Shown here one piece after another: positions 1-11,884 of a DNA stretch of 64,000 bases. The stretch lies in the NCBI RefSeq assembly GCF_901000735.1, contig NC_081545.1, forward strand, positions 7,059,540 through 7,123,539, written 5' to 3'. The notes below the pieces were generated by a model. That model was given only the letters and a program-made list of their open reading frames with translations. It was not told where the DNA came from and did no database searches. Position 1 is the stretch's first letter, and each line of letters opens with the position of its first letter. Both the position numbers and the translations under genes were made by a program. The stretch comes from Corylus avellana (taxonomy: Eukaryota; Streptophyta; Magnoliopsida; Fagales; Betulaceae).

Positions 1-813
<813 letters not shown>

Positions 814-1371
814 TACCAACGCAAGTTATCATGACTCTGTCCTCTATTGGACTTGCAAAGAGTGTGAATCGGACCCTACTTTCTTATAAGCCAATATGTG
901 TGTAGCCATTAACATTAGTCCATATAGGAAGTACTGTACCTAACATAGGTAAATTTAAGAGGCACTTCATGCATTTTCAATTTTTGAAAGACAGTAAGTT
1001 CTGTTTGTTTTGATGGATTTTTCCTATTTTTTGTGTTTGATATAACCAAAAATTATGGACAAATCAAAAATATTTTTGATTGGTCAAAAAAATCTAATTT
1101 ATTTTGTAAAATGGTTTCCTTTTTTAAAATTATAGACAATTTTTTAAGTTAGAGCTTCTCTTTTTGGCATCCATTCTCTTTTTAGTTTACTCAGATGCTA
1201 CCGAAGTTTGTCGAAATCCACTGCTGGAGGTCGCCGAAAACCACTGCTAGTCCGCCGCCAGTCACTATTCAGAGTTTGCCAAAATTCTCCACCGGTGTTC
1301 ATAGGAAGTCGTTGGCCGTTTTGGGTCGCTGTCAATGAACATATGCTAATTTAATAAATAAATAAATGCAT

Positions 1372-1530
1372 TTAGCAGGATGATTTAACACAAAAGGATC
1401 GGTCCTCCAATTTCTAGGATCGGTCAAAGACTTCCTAGGAACACTGGTGGAGAATTTGATTTGTAATCATTAATAAGTCAAAACGGCCATGAGAATATTT
1501 ATGCCATGGATTTGCTTTGGCACTCTCGCT
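1372..1530. repeat. Local inversion inside arm A
   Basis: The text from atttagcaggatgattt to gctttggcactctcgct runs in the same orientation as 22415-22660 of arm B, although the surrounding sequence of the two arms is inverted. The pieces ggaacactggtggagaattt (1437-1457) and ccatggatttgctttggcac (1503-1522) also occur inverted within arm A near 1280-1310 and 1785-1805. This suggests a small inversion or template switch after or during duplication. Confidence 0.5.
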
Positions 1531-1612
1531 AGGATCGATCATCATATCTCTCTTTATTTATTTATTTATTAAAATCATTAAGTCATTGTTGAAAAGGAAT
1601 ATTGTAAACTAG

Positions 1613-1726
1613 TCTCCAAGAATTAGTTTAAATGGCTGGGACTACGCCTAATAAAGTGGAGGTCACAAGTTCGAATCTCCCTCCCCCTCTTGTGCGGACA
1701 TGTCAAAACAAAAACAAAAAAAAAAA
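1613..1726 (+). mobile_element. tRNA-derived SINE, post-duplication insertion
   Basis: The body contains a tRNA-like box B (gttcgaatctccc) after ggctgggactacgcc, then ctcttgtgcggacatgtcaaaa and an A-rich tail. The same body, with box A and B clearer, occurs on the minus strand at 31295-31406. Arm B has the uninterrupted empty site: its complement reads attgtaaactag directly followed by attaaatttttaaaaagg. The element therefore entered arm A only. Confidence 0.65.
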
Positions 1727-2250
1727 TTAAATTTTTAAAAAGGATTTTATTTTTGAGAATATTAGTACTCCTTCCGCACAAGTGCCAAAGCAAATCCATG
1801 AGATAAAAGGATTTCCATGTTCCTGCAAAATGCCAAAAATAAAGGATGCACTCACTATCAAAATCAAGAGGATTAAGGATGTTGTGAAGTTTAAAGTTCA
1901 GTGCTCCAAGTACCTTTACAATTTGAAGCAATCCCTTACTCCAAGTTTGAATGTGTTGGAACTGTGGAGAAATTGATCAGTTACTACCAAAGATTTTTAC
2001 GAGTCTCGTAAGCAGTTGAAATATATTAATTGAAAAATGTTAAAAGATAATAAGTTCTATATATTTGAATCATATTCTACCACAAATTTAATAGATCAAC
2101 CATTAAATTTGTAGAGTTTATTATTGACTTATGTGGGGTTTACATAAGTCTATAAATATAATGGTTGATTTGTAAGATAAAATGGATCAAATATAAAAAA
2201 TATATATATACATATATATATATATATATTAATCTTAACATTTCTCTCTC

Positions 2251-2253
<3 letters not shown>

Positions 2254-2294
<41 letters not shown>
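2254..2294. repeat. (AT)n microsatellite
   Basis: About 20 uninterrupted AT units. Similar AT tracts occur at 3990-4031, 5180-5210, 18073-18101, 20768-20808, 32285-32327 and 34124-34148. The tracts at 3990 and 20768 are the same site on the two inverted arms. Confidence 0.9.
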
Positions 2295-2296
<2 letters not shown>

Positions 2297-3984
2297 GTCT
2301 TAAATTTGGTAACTGCAATGTTAGGTGATGAGAACCTTTTAATTTCATTGGGCGTGAATTTGTAGTCTGGATGGATGGACATGGTGGTGTGTTTCTAGCA
2401 TTTTTGTTTTTTCCCAAAAAAAAAAAAAAAAAATTAGAGAAAAAATTCTGTTGAAAAAGAAAAATGGCCAATTGACCTATATTTGGCACATGTGGCCTAT
2501 CTTTTGGTCCAATCATTTGGCATTTATTGGTCTTGTTTGATGACCCAAGCCCATTTAAGGCTTATAATTGGCGCTAATATCCAGCCTGTTGTTTAGCCCA
2601 AGTTGTTCGGCTTATTGTAGTCCATTTTAGCCTATTATTGTGAAAGGCCTATATTTGACCGCCGTTGTCTACTACATCATCTCTGACCGCTACCGCCGTT
2701 GTTCTTTGTCGCAGGAAAAAAAAAAAAAAAATTGTCATTCTTTTCAAAATCAAGCCTATAGAATTTTTCTCTATGAATTTGAGAAGTGATGTTAGAGTAT
2801 AAGACATGATTGCATAATAGGTATATATTCACTGTAGGATATTTATCTTAAAAGATTGATTATAATCAGGTTTAATGGTAATCAAATTATTTTTATTTGA
2901 TTACCATACTTATCTTTAGCTTTACCTACCTCAATTTTCTTATAGTCAAGAGTATTTTGTACTGTATATTTAATCAAATATTAAGAGCAAGATGTAACTT
3001 TTTTGGGCTCTTCCCTAGTGGAGTAGGTATCAAATGCTAAACTACCAGTAAATTTTTGTCTTGGCTCTCTCTTTCTTCTGCTTTTGTATTTAATTTGTCA
3101 TTGCATTATAAATTTTGTCAATTGGTCTAGCATGCTTGATGAGATTGATTGATTTTCCATGGATTTTTGGAAAAAATATTTCATGGGTCTTGGCGTTGAT
3201 GAATATATGATGTTCGGTTATGTTGATTGTTGAAGGAAAATGATTGGGACAGTTGTTTTAATGTTAATTTGATGATTTTCAAAATACCCATTTAATGATT
3301 AAGTTATATGATGTTCGGTTATGTCTAAAAACATTTTTCGACCAAAAATATTCTAGTTCAAAATAAACAGAGTCTTAGTTGTATCTCGATTTTATGTAAA
3401 TTGGATGATTATAATTCTTCGTTTTCAATGGGACTCTCTTGTCATGGATGGCCGGAAACGGTGGGGAATTTTTGCTAAAATATCACCTAATTTCTATCCT
3501 CTCACCTTCCTTCGTGATTTTTCCTCGACAATTGATTAAAGAGCTTCAATATTTAGTTTTGTGTGTGGGTATGTGTGGAGCATCGAGGATTATTAAAGTG
3601 TTTAAACTAATTTTCCAAATTACGTCTCTTTGAACTGTGCCAACTTCTTCCCAATATGAGGTTAGCTTTAGCTTCATTTTTAAAATTTGAATGTTTTGAA
3701 AGTGTCTCGATATGCTAATTTTTGTGCACATGTTTTAATCAAATGAATCGTTCTCATCTTGCTTTTGGAAGCGTTTCCACGTGATCGCTTATTCTCTCTT
3801 TCATTCGAATAAAAAATGAGAAAGATCATTCCCTATAGTCATTTTCCCTCATTCAATTAAAAGAAGAAAGAAAAAAAGAAAAATCACTTAAAGATTGATT
3901 GAATCATAGAATTCAACATCTTTAAACATCATTAGCGAAATTAGTACATGTATATTTTTTTTTTTTTAATTCTAGTACGTGCAT

Positions 3985-4035
<51 letters not shown>

Positions 4036-4612
4036 TGGTCACTAGTCACAAATTTATAGAGTTTCTTCCTACTCCTCTCTTTTTTGCTTCTTTTGAGGTT
4101 CTAACTATTTTATGGAGGTCCTACTTGTCTCTTTGGAGGCCTTATTCATCGTCCCTGACAATTTATCCTGTTTCAAAAAATGTCTCACCTTCTCATCCAT
4201 TACGGATCATCTGGTCTTCGCCTTTTCTAGCCATTCCCAATATCAATTCTAAAAAATCAAAACCCAACAACAAAATCTATTTCCTTTTTAAAATTTTTGA
4301 ATTTAGCTTTTTCAAAATCAGATTTGTTCACTTCAAGAAATCCCACCCCTTACGCACCATTCCACCTTACTCTTGGGCCTCTCCGCTTTCAACTGCAGCC
4401 AAAATCTCCTCCATCGGACCACTACACTACAGATTAATAATTAATTTTTAATTTTTTTTGTTGTGAGAGGTCTAGACTTTCTCCATGCCAATGACCTACA
4501 GTGAAATAATATACCAGGGACTTTAAAAATTGAAAGGTCTAGAATTTTTGGTGTTTGTGTCTCCTTGATATTTTTTACTGCATCTTCTCTCGTACGTTTT
4601 TCATTGCACATT

Positions 4613-4690
4613 TATACCTGGATGATTGTTATGAACCCAGGGCTACTGGTTACCAGTAGCTTGCACATTAGATGTTGCTCTCCAAACGTT
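4613..4690 (+). repeat. Left direct repeat flanking the PR-1 segment
   Basis: Contains gatgattgttatgaaccca then ctggttaccagtag, repeated in the same orientation at 6540-6590. Arm B carries one copy of this sequence (20375-20445, minus strand) that continues smoothly from the left copy's downstream part (cattagatgtt) into the right copy's (gatgttatgac). Confidence 0.7.
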
Positions 4691-5175
4691 TCTCGGGTCG
4701 AGTACAATCCGTCTGTAACTCTCTTGGGGTAGGAAGCTAACCCGTCAAAACTAGTCATTGTTGATTGACGAGCACAACCAACACAAAAGGTAAATGGGCT
4801 CAACTAGGCCCAATGGATCTTTAATAAGGTTAACGCTCAGTCCCCTATTCTCAAGAAAACAAGAGCGACCAATGGCCTAGTACTTAGTACTTAACAAGAT
4901 TTGAAGATTATAAATGCACACGTCACATGAGGCTCAGTACTTTCAGATCCAGGTCAACAGGGTCATATGCAACCGCTCATAAAAATAAATAAATAGAAAT
5001 GCGGATTTCAATTACACACAGCTTGGGGTTTTAGGCGAGCAAGTCATTTGCTTGTGAGCTCGGACTCAACTCGTGATTGATTCGATTATTAAATGAAATG
5101 TTTTGTGAACATAAATCTTGACTCTAATATTAAATGAAATAAGTTTGACTTGACTTGATTAAGCTTATGAACACG

Positions 5176-5214
<39 letters not shown>

Positions 5215-5586
5215 GATAAATTGGTGTTAAATTAAATAAATATTATAGATAATTTTTTATTTTATTTTTTTTAAAAAAATGATTGATAAAAAAAAAAAAA
5301 AAAGCCGTAGGACTATTCTAGAAGATTCTTGACTCCAATGCTCTCCAGCTATTTACCATTTTCCACATTACCTCTGCCACCTTGCCTCGAGAAGCACACT
5401 TCTATCCTACACTAAAAAACCCTTAATACCCTTTACCGCATATAATATGTGGCCTCTCCATTCAGAAACATGAAATGACAACACTACCCTTTCATCCCAA
5501 TAATGAATTCCCTTAAACATATGGACAAACTAGGAAGATTTTCATTTTTCACGACCTATCCACCCACCCAATTTAATTAGCCTATC

Positions 5587-5594
5587 TATAAATA
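5587..5594 (+). promoter_or_regulatory. TATA box of the PR-1 gene
   Basis: TATAAATA lies 50 bases before the ATG, which would give a 5' UTR of roughly 20-25 bases. It is the only good TATA close to this start. Confidence 0.6.
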
Positions 5595-5643
5595 ATTACA
5601 GCTCCCCACTTGCGCCATCGGTCATAGCACATTAGATAGAAAA

Positions 5644-6177
5644 ATGGCCTACGCCTTCCTTCTACTCATCATGGCTCTAGCCATGCCTCACATCTCAGCG
5701 CAAGGGACAACGCCTTCAGCTAGCCCCACCCCCAACCTTCCGGCGCCATTGTCAGCCGCAGCCCGGGAGTTCCTCGACGGACACAACCAAGCAAGGGCAG
5801 CCGTTGGGGTTGGCCCACTCAAATGGAGCGAGGGGCTAGCCAATGGCACGAGCCGACTAGTACGGTACCAAAGAGACAAAATGGGCTGCAAGTTTGCGAA
5901 CGTGACCAATAGCAAGTACGGTGGAAACCAGCTGTGGGCAAGCGGCGCCGTGACGCCACGCACGGCAGTCGATGCATGGGTGAAAGAGAAAGAGTACTAC
6001 AACCACACCGACAACTCGTGCCTGCCGAACCACACGTGCGGGGTGTATACTCAGGTCGTGTGGAGGAAGTCTCTGGAGTTGGGGTGTGCTCAAGCAATAT
6101 GTGTGAAGGAGAGCGCCAGTCTAACCATATGTTTCTATGATCCTCCTGGGAATACTGTTGGGGAGAGTCCGTACTAG
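5644..6177 (+). CDS. PR-1-like CAP-domain secreted protein (STS14-like)
   Basis: A single-exon gene of 177 codons, the usual size for PR-1. Residues 1-20 form a signal peptide ending HISAQ, so the product should be secreted to the apoplast. A Pro/Ser-rich linker (21-35) leads to the CAP domain, with GHNQAR (46-51), KYGGNQLWAS (91-100), CGVYTQVVW (132-140) and six cysteines, as expected for three disulfides. Two residues of the usual CAP tetrad are changed: the Glu of the GEN motif is Gly94 and the His of HYTQ is Val134. I recall the same pattern in the pistil STS14 subgroup, which would make it a subgroup trait and not decay. The C-terminus CFYD-PPGNTVGESPY resembles the CNYD|PxGNxxGxxPY site that releases CAPE peptides. 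The gene is more GC-rich than its surroundings and has an AATAAA at 6285-6290. It is absent from inverted arm B. Confidence 0.93.
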   Translation: MAYAFLLLIMALAMPHISAQGTTPSASPTPNLPAPLSAAAREFLDGHNQARAAVGVGPLKWSEGLANGTSRLVRYQRDKMGCKFANVTNSKYGGNQLWASGAVTPRTAVDAWVKEKEYYNHTDNSCLPNHTCGVYTQVVWRKSLELGCAQAICVKESASLTICFYDPPGNTVGESPY

Positions 6178-6284
6178 AGAAGTTATAGATCGAGCTTTCT
6201 CTTCTTTGTAATAGCACTATAGCAGGATCTGATTTTAAATCGTATATACCTGGTTATGGAAGTTTTGATGACAGCTTAATGTAA

Positions 6285-6290
6285 AATAAA
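6285..6290 (+). terminator. Possible poly(A) signal of the PR-1 gene
   Basis: AATAAA lies 108 bases after the stop codon. It is a plausible near-upstream element, by position only. Confidence 0.35.
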
Positions 6291-6539
6291 TTTTTTGAGG
6301 TACAAAAATAGAGCAGAGATCTTTTTTACAGTTTTATTTCTTCAGCGAATGGGATTTGAAGATGTTGGATAAACTGTAAAACTTTCGAAATCAAAGACTC
6401 ACCGACAAATATGATCTAAAGTAGCTAGACTGGTAGGTGGGACACGGGCAGATGATAATAATTGAATCCAAAAAATAACCCTCAAGAGCATTTGTGTTCA
6501 CGTGGTTGCTGGAAGCCAGAAAATTGCTCAAATGAGTAA

Positions 6540-6590
6540 GATGATTGTTATGAACCCAGGAGGGCCACTGGTTACCAGTAGATGTTATGA
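6540..6590 (+). repeat. Right direct repeat flanking the PR-1 segment
   Basis: Repeats the motif of 4621-4660 and continues into sequence shared with arm B (cacatgcccacttactagtcatgca near 6609-6633, against the complement of 20300-20345). Confidence 0.7.
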
Positions 6591-6716
6591 CACGGACGAC
6601 TGCTCCATCACATGCCCACTTACTAGTCATGCAGGCAATATATATATATATAGAGAGAGAGAGAGAGGTGGGTTTGATTTGGCCAAAGGGAGCCATCCTC
6701 ATCGTTTTGCCTTATT

Positions 6717-7346
6717 ATTTTTCTTTTTTTATTTATATTTATTTTTCGTTTTTAGTTTTTAGTGTTTGTTTTTAATAAAAATAAAAAAAAAATTATAAGA
6801 GTATTTTTTGTCTTATCAAAAACTTTTTAAAGTTATTTTTATTTTTTGTAGGACTTGGAGTTGGAGTTGGAGGACCTTGACAACTTTTTTCTTTTAGTTT
6901 TCAAGGGGAGTATTGTTCTATTTGAAAGTTTTGAGATGCCATTATTAATTGGTTATTAGTTTAAGGGGTTGAAACTTTGAATTTAATGAATTCCTCTGTA
7001 ACTTTTCTTTTCTTTCTTTCTTTTTTTATTTTTCATTATTTTATTTTTTATGTAGTCATTGAAAGAAGTGCGATAGTTAGAAAATGAATAATTAAGTTGT
7101 AAGCGACAAAGGAACTTCTTAATTCAGTCCAAATATTCTAATGACAATAGATAAGCGTTATCAGTAGAGAAAAAATTGTTAAAAATAATAATAATAATGA
7201 TATTACCTCCACGATAACCAAACAATTTAACATTTTCAATGGTTTTAGGATGGGTAAAATTGTTAAATAGGCCAAAACTTTCCAATAGTTTTATACTTGG
7301 GTGCATATATGTTCATATCGATAGTTAATAAAAAAGCAGGTTGAGA
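6717..7346. other. AT-rich spacer without recognised features
   Basis: Low-complexity T-rich and A-rich sequence with no open frame of interest and no repeat family I can name. Confidence 0.6.
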
Positions 7347-8209
7347 ATATAATATTTCATAATGCGGAAATAATAAAGCATAATTAATAAGATAGTGACA
7401 CATAGATATACATGGTTCGGTCTATGACCTACATCCACAAGATCAAGCCCTAAGGCTGCATTAAGCTCTGATTTCTCTGAGTAATATTTACAATATAACA
7501 TGCTACTTCTTATAGGAGAATCATATTGAATACAAATAGACTTCTACTCTAGCTAGGTTAGCTATGTGATAATCTTTAACTATTCACCTGTAACTCAGTG
7601 ATAGTCTTCAAGTGTGAAGTTGGAGACGCTGGCGAAGGGTTTCTGACGACCAAGGTAAGGCTGTGAGGGCTGCTGGTGAATGAGCCGTGAGAACTGAAGG
7701 GCTGAGAACGACATCGGAAATGGCCGTGTAAGGGTTAGCCGAAGGATGTGGGTTGGCTCTGCGTGGATCTGACTGACGACAGTTTTTTTTTTTTTTTTTT
7801 TTTTTTCAACAAAAATAAAATATTATAGATAAAAGGGTTTTGTGATTGTGAAATCAATCGAAACAAATGATAAGAAACATAAAAGAAAATTGCAATTTAG
7901 GATCTAACAATTGGCGTTAGCCTATTTGCTTTGATACCATATAATATTTCATAATGCGGAAATAATAAAGCATAATTAATAAGATAGTGACACAGAGATA
8001 TACATGGTTCGGTCTATGACCTACATCCACAAGATCAAGCACTAAGGCTGCATTAAGCTCTGATTTCTCTGAGTAATATTTACAATATAACATGCTACTT
8101 CTTATAGGAGAATCATATTGAATACAAATAGACTTCTACTCTAGCTAGGTTAGCTATGTGATAATCTTTAACTATTTACCTGTAACTCAGTGATAGTCTT
8201 CAAGTGTGA
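7347..8209 (-). mobile_element. TRIM-like element: two 271-bp direct repeats around a 321-bp core
   Basis: 7347-7617 and 7939-8209 are nearly identical direct repeats, 592 bases apart, with only about three mismatches seen by eye. Next to the right copy, on the minus strand, is TGGTATCAAAGC (7928-7939). This is one base off the usual plant initiator-Met tRNA primer-binding site TGGTATCAGAGC. The element therefore reads right to left. The 5' LTR may start near 8292 (TGTTAGAGCATATC on the minus strand), in which case the other LTR is shortened. The core encodes nothing, as expected for TRIMs. No clear target duplication was found. Confidence 0.6.
7928..7939 (-). other. Primer-binding site of the TRIM-like element
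   Basis: The minus strand reads TGGTATCAAAGC, similar to the Met-initiator tRNA complement used by Copia and TRIM elements. It abuts the inner end of the right-hand repeat. Confidence 0.5.
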
Positions 8210-8496
8210 CTCAGTGATATTCTTCAACTGTAAGTCAGTAATAGCCTTATATTATGACTGTTGTTCTTGAACTCCATGATATGCTCTAACAAAGAAAAAA
8301 AAAATCAAAATTTAATATATATATATATATAGAAGTGGTTTTATTGTGGCTAAATCTGTAGAAAGTAGCATTTATAACTATTTTGTACTGTTTAATGTTC
8401 GTTTAATAGATCCACTCATTAATGGTCACCTTAAGGCAGAAATTAACAATTGTTTAAATTTAATAAATTTCTCAATTTTTGCTTGTTCCGAAGTGA

Positions 8497-10679
8497 AGGT
8501 GATGGCTAGGCGCAATTCAAGCCACAACCCTCTCCTTCTATGTTTTGAGCGGGGTGGCGTTAGGAGAAGGGCTGGCCGACCATTTCGCTTTGAGGCTAAT
8601 TGGGAGTCATATCCAAACTTCAAGCAAGAGGTGGGGAAAAGCTGGTGCATGCAACAAAGGGGGAAGAATCCACTGCAGAATGTACATGGGAAGCTCCAGT
8701 CCTGCAAGCGATCCATTTTGAAATGGGTAAAAAAATCAGTCCATGCTACAGAAGAGCTTATTCGGTATAAAACTAAAGAGCTTGAAGAATTGCAAGGGGC
8801 GGAAGGGAACATTAATCTGGCGGCTGAAAAAGCTCTAATGGAAGAGGTGAATGGGCTGCTAGAGCAAGAAGACACAAAATGGAGGCAAAGAGCTAAGGAG
8901 ACTTGGCTTATCCATGGAGATCGTAACACGAAGTTCTTTCATGCGTGTGCTACGCAACGGAGAACGAGTAATACAATTTCTCGGATTGTAGATGGGAATG
9001 GCCAAGCGTGGGATACGACGGAGGGGATTGAGAATGCTTTTGTGGCTCACTATAAGAGCCTCTTTCCTTCGGCTAGGCCGACTGCTATTGCTGAATGTAC
9101 AAATGCAGTAGAGCGGAAGGTGACTTGTGAAATGGGCAGTAAGCTCTTGGTGCCTTTCATTGTGGAGCAGATTGTAGTTGCGCTTAAACAGATGGCGCCA
9201 TTAAAGGCACCAGGTCCTGACGGATATACGGCTGGTTTCTACCAACAACATTGGAGTACGATAGGCCCGGAGGTATGTGAAGCGGTCCTACATTTTCTCA
9301 ATTTTTCTGTCATGGAACCTGTTCTCAATACTACTCACATTGCATTGATTCTAAAAAATAATAATCCCCAATGTGTTTCTGATTATAGGCCTATTAGCTT
9401 ATGTAATGTCTTGTATAAGATTATCTCAAAAGTTTTAGCTAATAGGCTCAAGGAGGTCCTACCTCATGTAATTTCACCCTTTCAAAGTGCTTTTCTGCCA
9501 GGGCGTTTAATTACAGATAATATATTAGCAGTATACGAAACTCTACATTCCATGCATACTTGTATGTGGAGTAAAGTAGGCTACATGGGCATCAAGCTGG
9601 ATATGAGTAAAGCTTACGACAGGGTAGAGTGGGTGTTTTTGGAGTTAGTAATGCACCAGATGGGGTTCCCTGCAATATGGGTACAATTGATTATGGAGTG
9701 TGTTCGAACTGTCACCTATTCAGTAATTGTCAATGGGCAGCTGGTGGGCCATATAATCCCAGAGAGAGGGTTGAGACAAGGTGATCCGCTATCTCCATAT
9801 CTCTTCCTTATATGTGCCGAGGCGCTTAGCTCTATGCTAAGCAGAGCAGAGGAAAATGGGGTTATTACAGGGGTGCCTACTTCAAAGAATGGTCCACGAC
9901 TCAGCCATCTCTTCTTTGCGGACGATAGCCTCCTTTTTTGTAAGGCTAACTCGGTGGAGTGGAGACGACTCACTAAGATTTTAGATAAATACGAAGCGGC
10001 CTCCGGACAGAAGTTGAATAAGGACAAGACCTCCCTATTTTTTAGTTGCAACACAAGTGGTGATAAAAGAGAAGAGATTACTCGGCTATCAGGTTTACAA
10101 GCCATTGATAAATATGAGAAATACTTGGGGTTGCCAACTTTGGTGGGAAGATCGAGATCAAAAGCTTTCAAAAGTATTAAGGATAGAGTGTGGAACCGTT
10201 TGCAAAATTGGAAAGTCAATTTTCTTTCTCAGGCGGGGAAGGAAATTTTGCTGAAGGCTGTTATTCAAGCCATTCCTAGATATTATATATCGGTGTTTTT
10301 ATTGCCAGTTTCTTTATGTAAAGAAATTAATAGGCTTATGCAGAGGTTTTGGTGGGGACATAAGGAGAACTTATCCAAAATCCATTGGATGAGTTAGGAG
10401 CGGATGAGTACGTCCAAGGCAAAGGGGGGTCTCGGATTCAGAGACTTGGTCTTATTTAACAAGGCGATTCTAGCAAAACAAATTTGGAGACTCATGCAAA
10501 GTCCGGATTCTCTAGTAGCCCGAATTATTAAAGCAAAATATTATCCTACGATGTGGGTTTTAGAAGCTAAAGTGGGGAAAAGGCCATCTTTGGCGTGGAG
10601 AAGTATCATCTCGGCTAAGGCTATTATAACGAAGGTGACTATATGGAGGGTAGGAGATGGGAAAGATATCCGGGTATGA
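8497..10679 (+). pseudogene. 5'-truncated LINE ORF2 (reverse transcriptase) with two nonsense codons
   Basis: Recognisable sequence begins at the C-terminal end of the endonuclease domain (SSHNPLLL). It runs through the linker (HGDRNTKFFH), the reverse-transcriptase core (APGPDG; DYRPISLCN; FLPGR; LDMSKAYDRVEW; GLRQGDPLSPYLF; the catalytic FADD near 9915-9926) and the thumb (KYLGLP; LSQAGKE). An in-frame TAG at 10395-10397 replaces the Trp of the usual HWMSWE motif; the same frame then continues (KGGLGFRDL) to TGA at 10677-10679, again at a position normally Trp. The endonuclease N-terminus and the RNase H region are missing. The open frame reaches back to 8346, but 8346-8496 does not look like LINE sequence. 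Confidence 0.9.
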
Positions 10680-10689
10680 AGTTTAGAGG

Positions 10690-10757
10690 TGGGGCGCCAC
10701 TCAGGAGAGGTCTAGATAGTGAGAACCATAGGCGCTCCCTCAAGACCAACCAAGCCA
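10690..10757 (-). mobile_element. SINE fragment next to the LINE 3' break
   Basis: The minus strand (ggcttggttggtcttgaggg...atggttctcact) resembles the tRNA-like head of the SINE at 59153-59329 (tggctcagtcggacttgcgg...gcagttctcacc). No tail or target duplication is visible, so it may be a truncated copy. Confidence 0.35.
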
Positions 10758-10759
10758 TG

Positions 10760-11303
10760 CTTATTCTCACAATAAATTTTCCTATCTTTTTTGTTTTTAA
10801 TTTTGTCATGTCTGTAATCAAACTTCGAATTATGTAAACTATTTTTTACTCATTATATATATTTTTCACTAATTTAAACCAAGAGGGATCGAGCCATTTA
10901 AGCCACCTGTCCTTAATTATAGGATCTGAGGGAGGAATTCACAACTATATATCTTAATTTTCCAATATTTACCGATCAATGCATGGTGTCGGGGAATTAT
11001 ATATCCCAATACCTAATCCTGGCCTCCTATTAAAAGTATTTGTTTGCTTTCATTTTTGGAGCAACACAATTACGATTTTAATTATAATTAAGCTTGCGGT
11101 GTCTTAATTATTTCAAAACTCACTTTATTATAATTGTTTTTTTTTTTTTATGTGACAAGAGGTGGACGCATTGTTTTTTGTTGTTTTTTCACAATGTTGT
11201 TGATTACAATATTATGTAAATGGTCTCTTGAATTTAATGTGTGTAAATATTGAATTCATGTGATTGTTTTTGCTTACTTTGTTTTTTAACATTAAATATT
11301 TCT
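10760..11303. other. AT-rich spacer
   Basis: No gene, repeat or signal recognised before the gap. Confidence 0.5.
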
Positions 11304-11403
11304 NNNNNNNNNNNNNNNNNNNNNNNNNNNNNNNNNNNNNNNNNNNNNNNNNNNNNNNNNNNNNNNNNNNNNNNNNNNNNNNNNNNNNNNNNNNNNNNNN
11401 NNN
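11304..11403. other. Assembly gap (100 N)
   Basis: Exactly 100 N, a common placeholder for a gap of unknown size. The body of the retroelement whose 3' part follows may lie in or before it. Confidence 0.95.
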
Positions 11404-11469
11404 TTAAACAACATACAAAGTTCATAAGCACAAGGTTCTGTAAGTCTCGAAAAATACAGTTGAAAAGGC

Positions 11470-11735
11470 TTTTCCGAGACCCATAGAGATGCAATTGCTC
11501 TCTTTACTTAACATAACCTAGAATTGAGAAACCCAATGAAACTTCCCGAGACCCAACTCGGGGTAACATAACTATGGGAAAGTCTGAGGTAAAAACAGAA
11601 AACCTAAGGAACTCTCTGAGACCTAAATAGGAGTAGCATAACTATGGTTAAGTCTGAGTTTAAGTCAGAAAACCCGGAAGCCTTCCCGAGACTAAAACTT
11701 GGAGAAACGTAATTATGGGTTCTTTCAAACTACTT
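11470..11735. repeat. Tandem repeat, period about 70 bp, some 3.5 copies
   Basis: The anchor cttcccgagac (or variant) recurs at about 11470, 11542, 11612 and 11682. The following text also repeats (cataactatggg/aagtctgagg/cagaaaacc). It lies 3' of the antisense gypsy-type ORF, inside the same retroelement. Confidence 0.75.
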
Positions 11736-11884
11736 TGACCGACAAGCAAACATCAAAAACTTATTGTTTTAAGACCTGATGTTAATCATCCTTTCAAAGC
11801 CATTGAGCACAAAAGTATATATAAAAACTCATTTCATAAAGAAAATTGAGTTACAGTAAAAAAATCCTCAAATATTTTACATTA

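Larger units (their letters stand above)
814..5586. other. Non-coding part of arm A
   Basis: This stretch is the 3' flank of locus A. I see no credible gene: the open frames here are short and either antisense to one another or made of AT microsatellite. It holds a SINE (1613-1726), a locally inverted piece (1372-1530), AT repeats and poly-A/T runs. Its value is as an alignment target for arm B. Confidence 0.7.

Noticed and set aside
1650..1690. Possible tRNA gene (box B-like gttcgaatc)
   Set aside because: No cloverleaf or proper acceptor stem; it is the head of a SINE that recurs at 31295-31406.
5819..6217. Minus-strand frames of 132 and 91 codons over the PR-1 gene
   Set aside because: Antisense shadows of a GC-rich coding exon.
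8346..8496. N-terminal 50 codons of the LINE open frame
   Set aside because: No similarity to LINE proteins; the recognisable endonuclease end begins at about 8497, so the ATG at 8346 is incidental.
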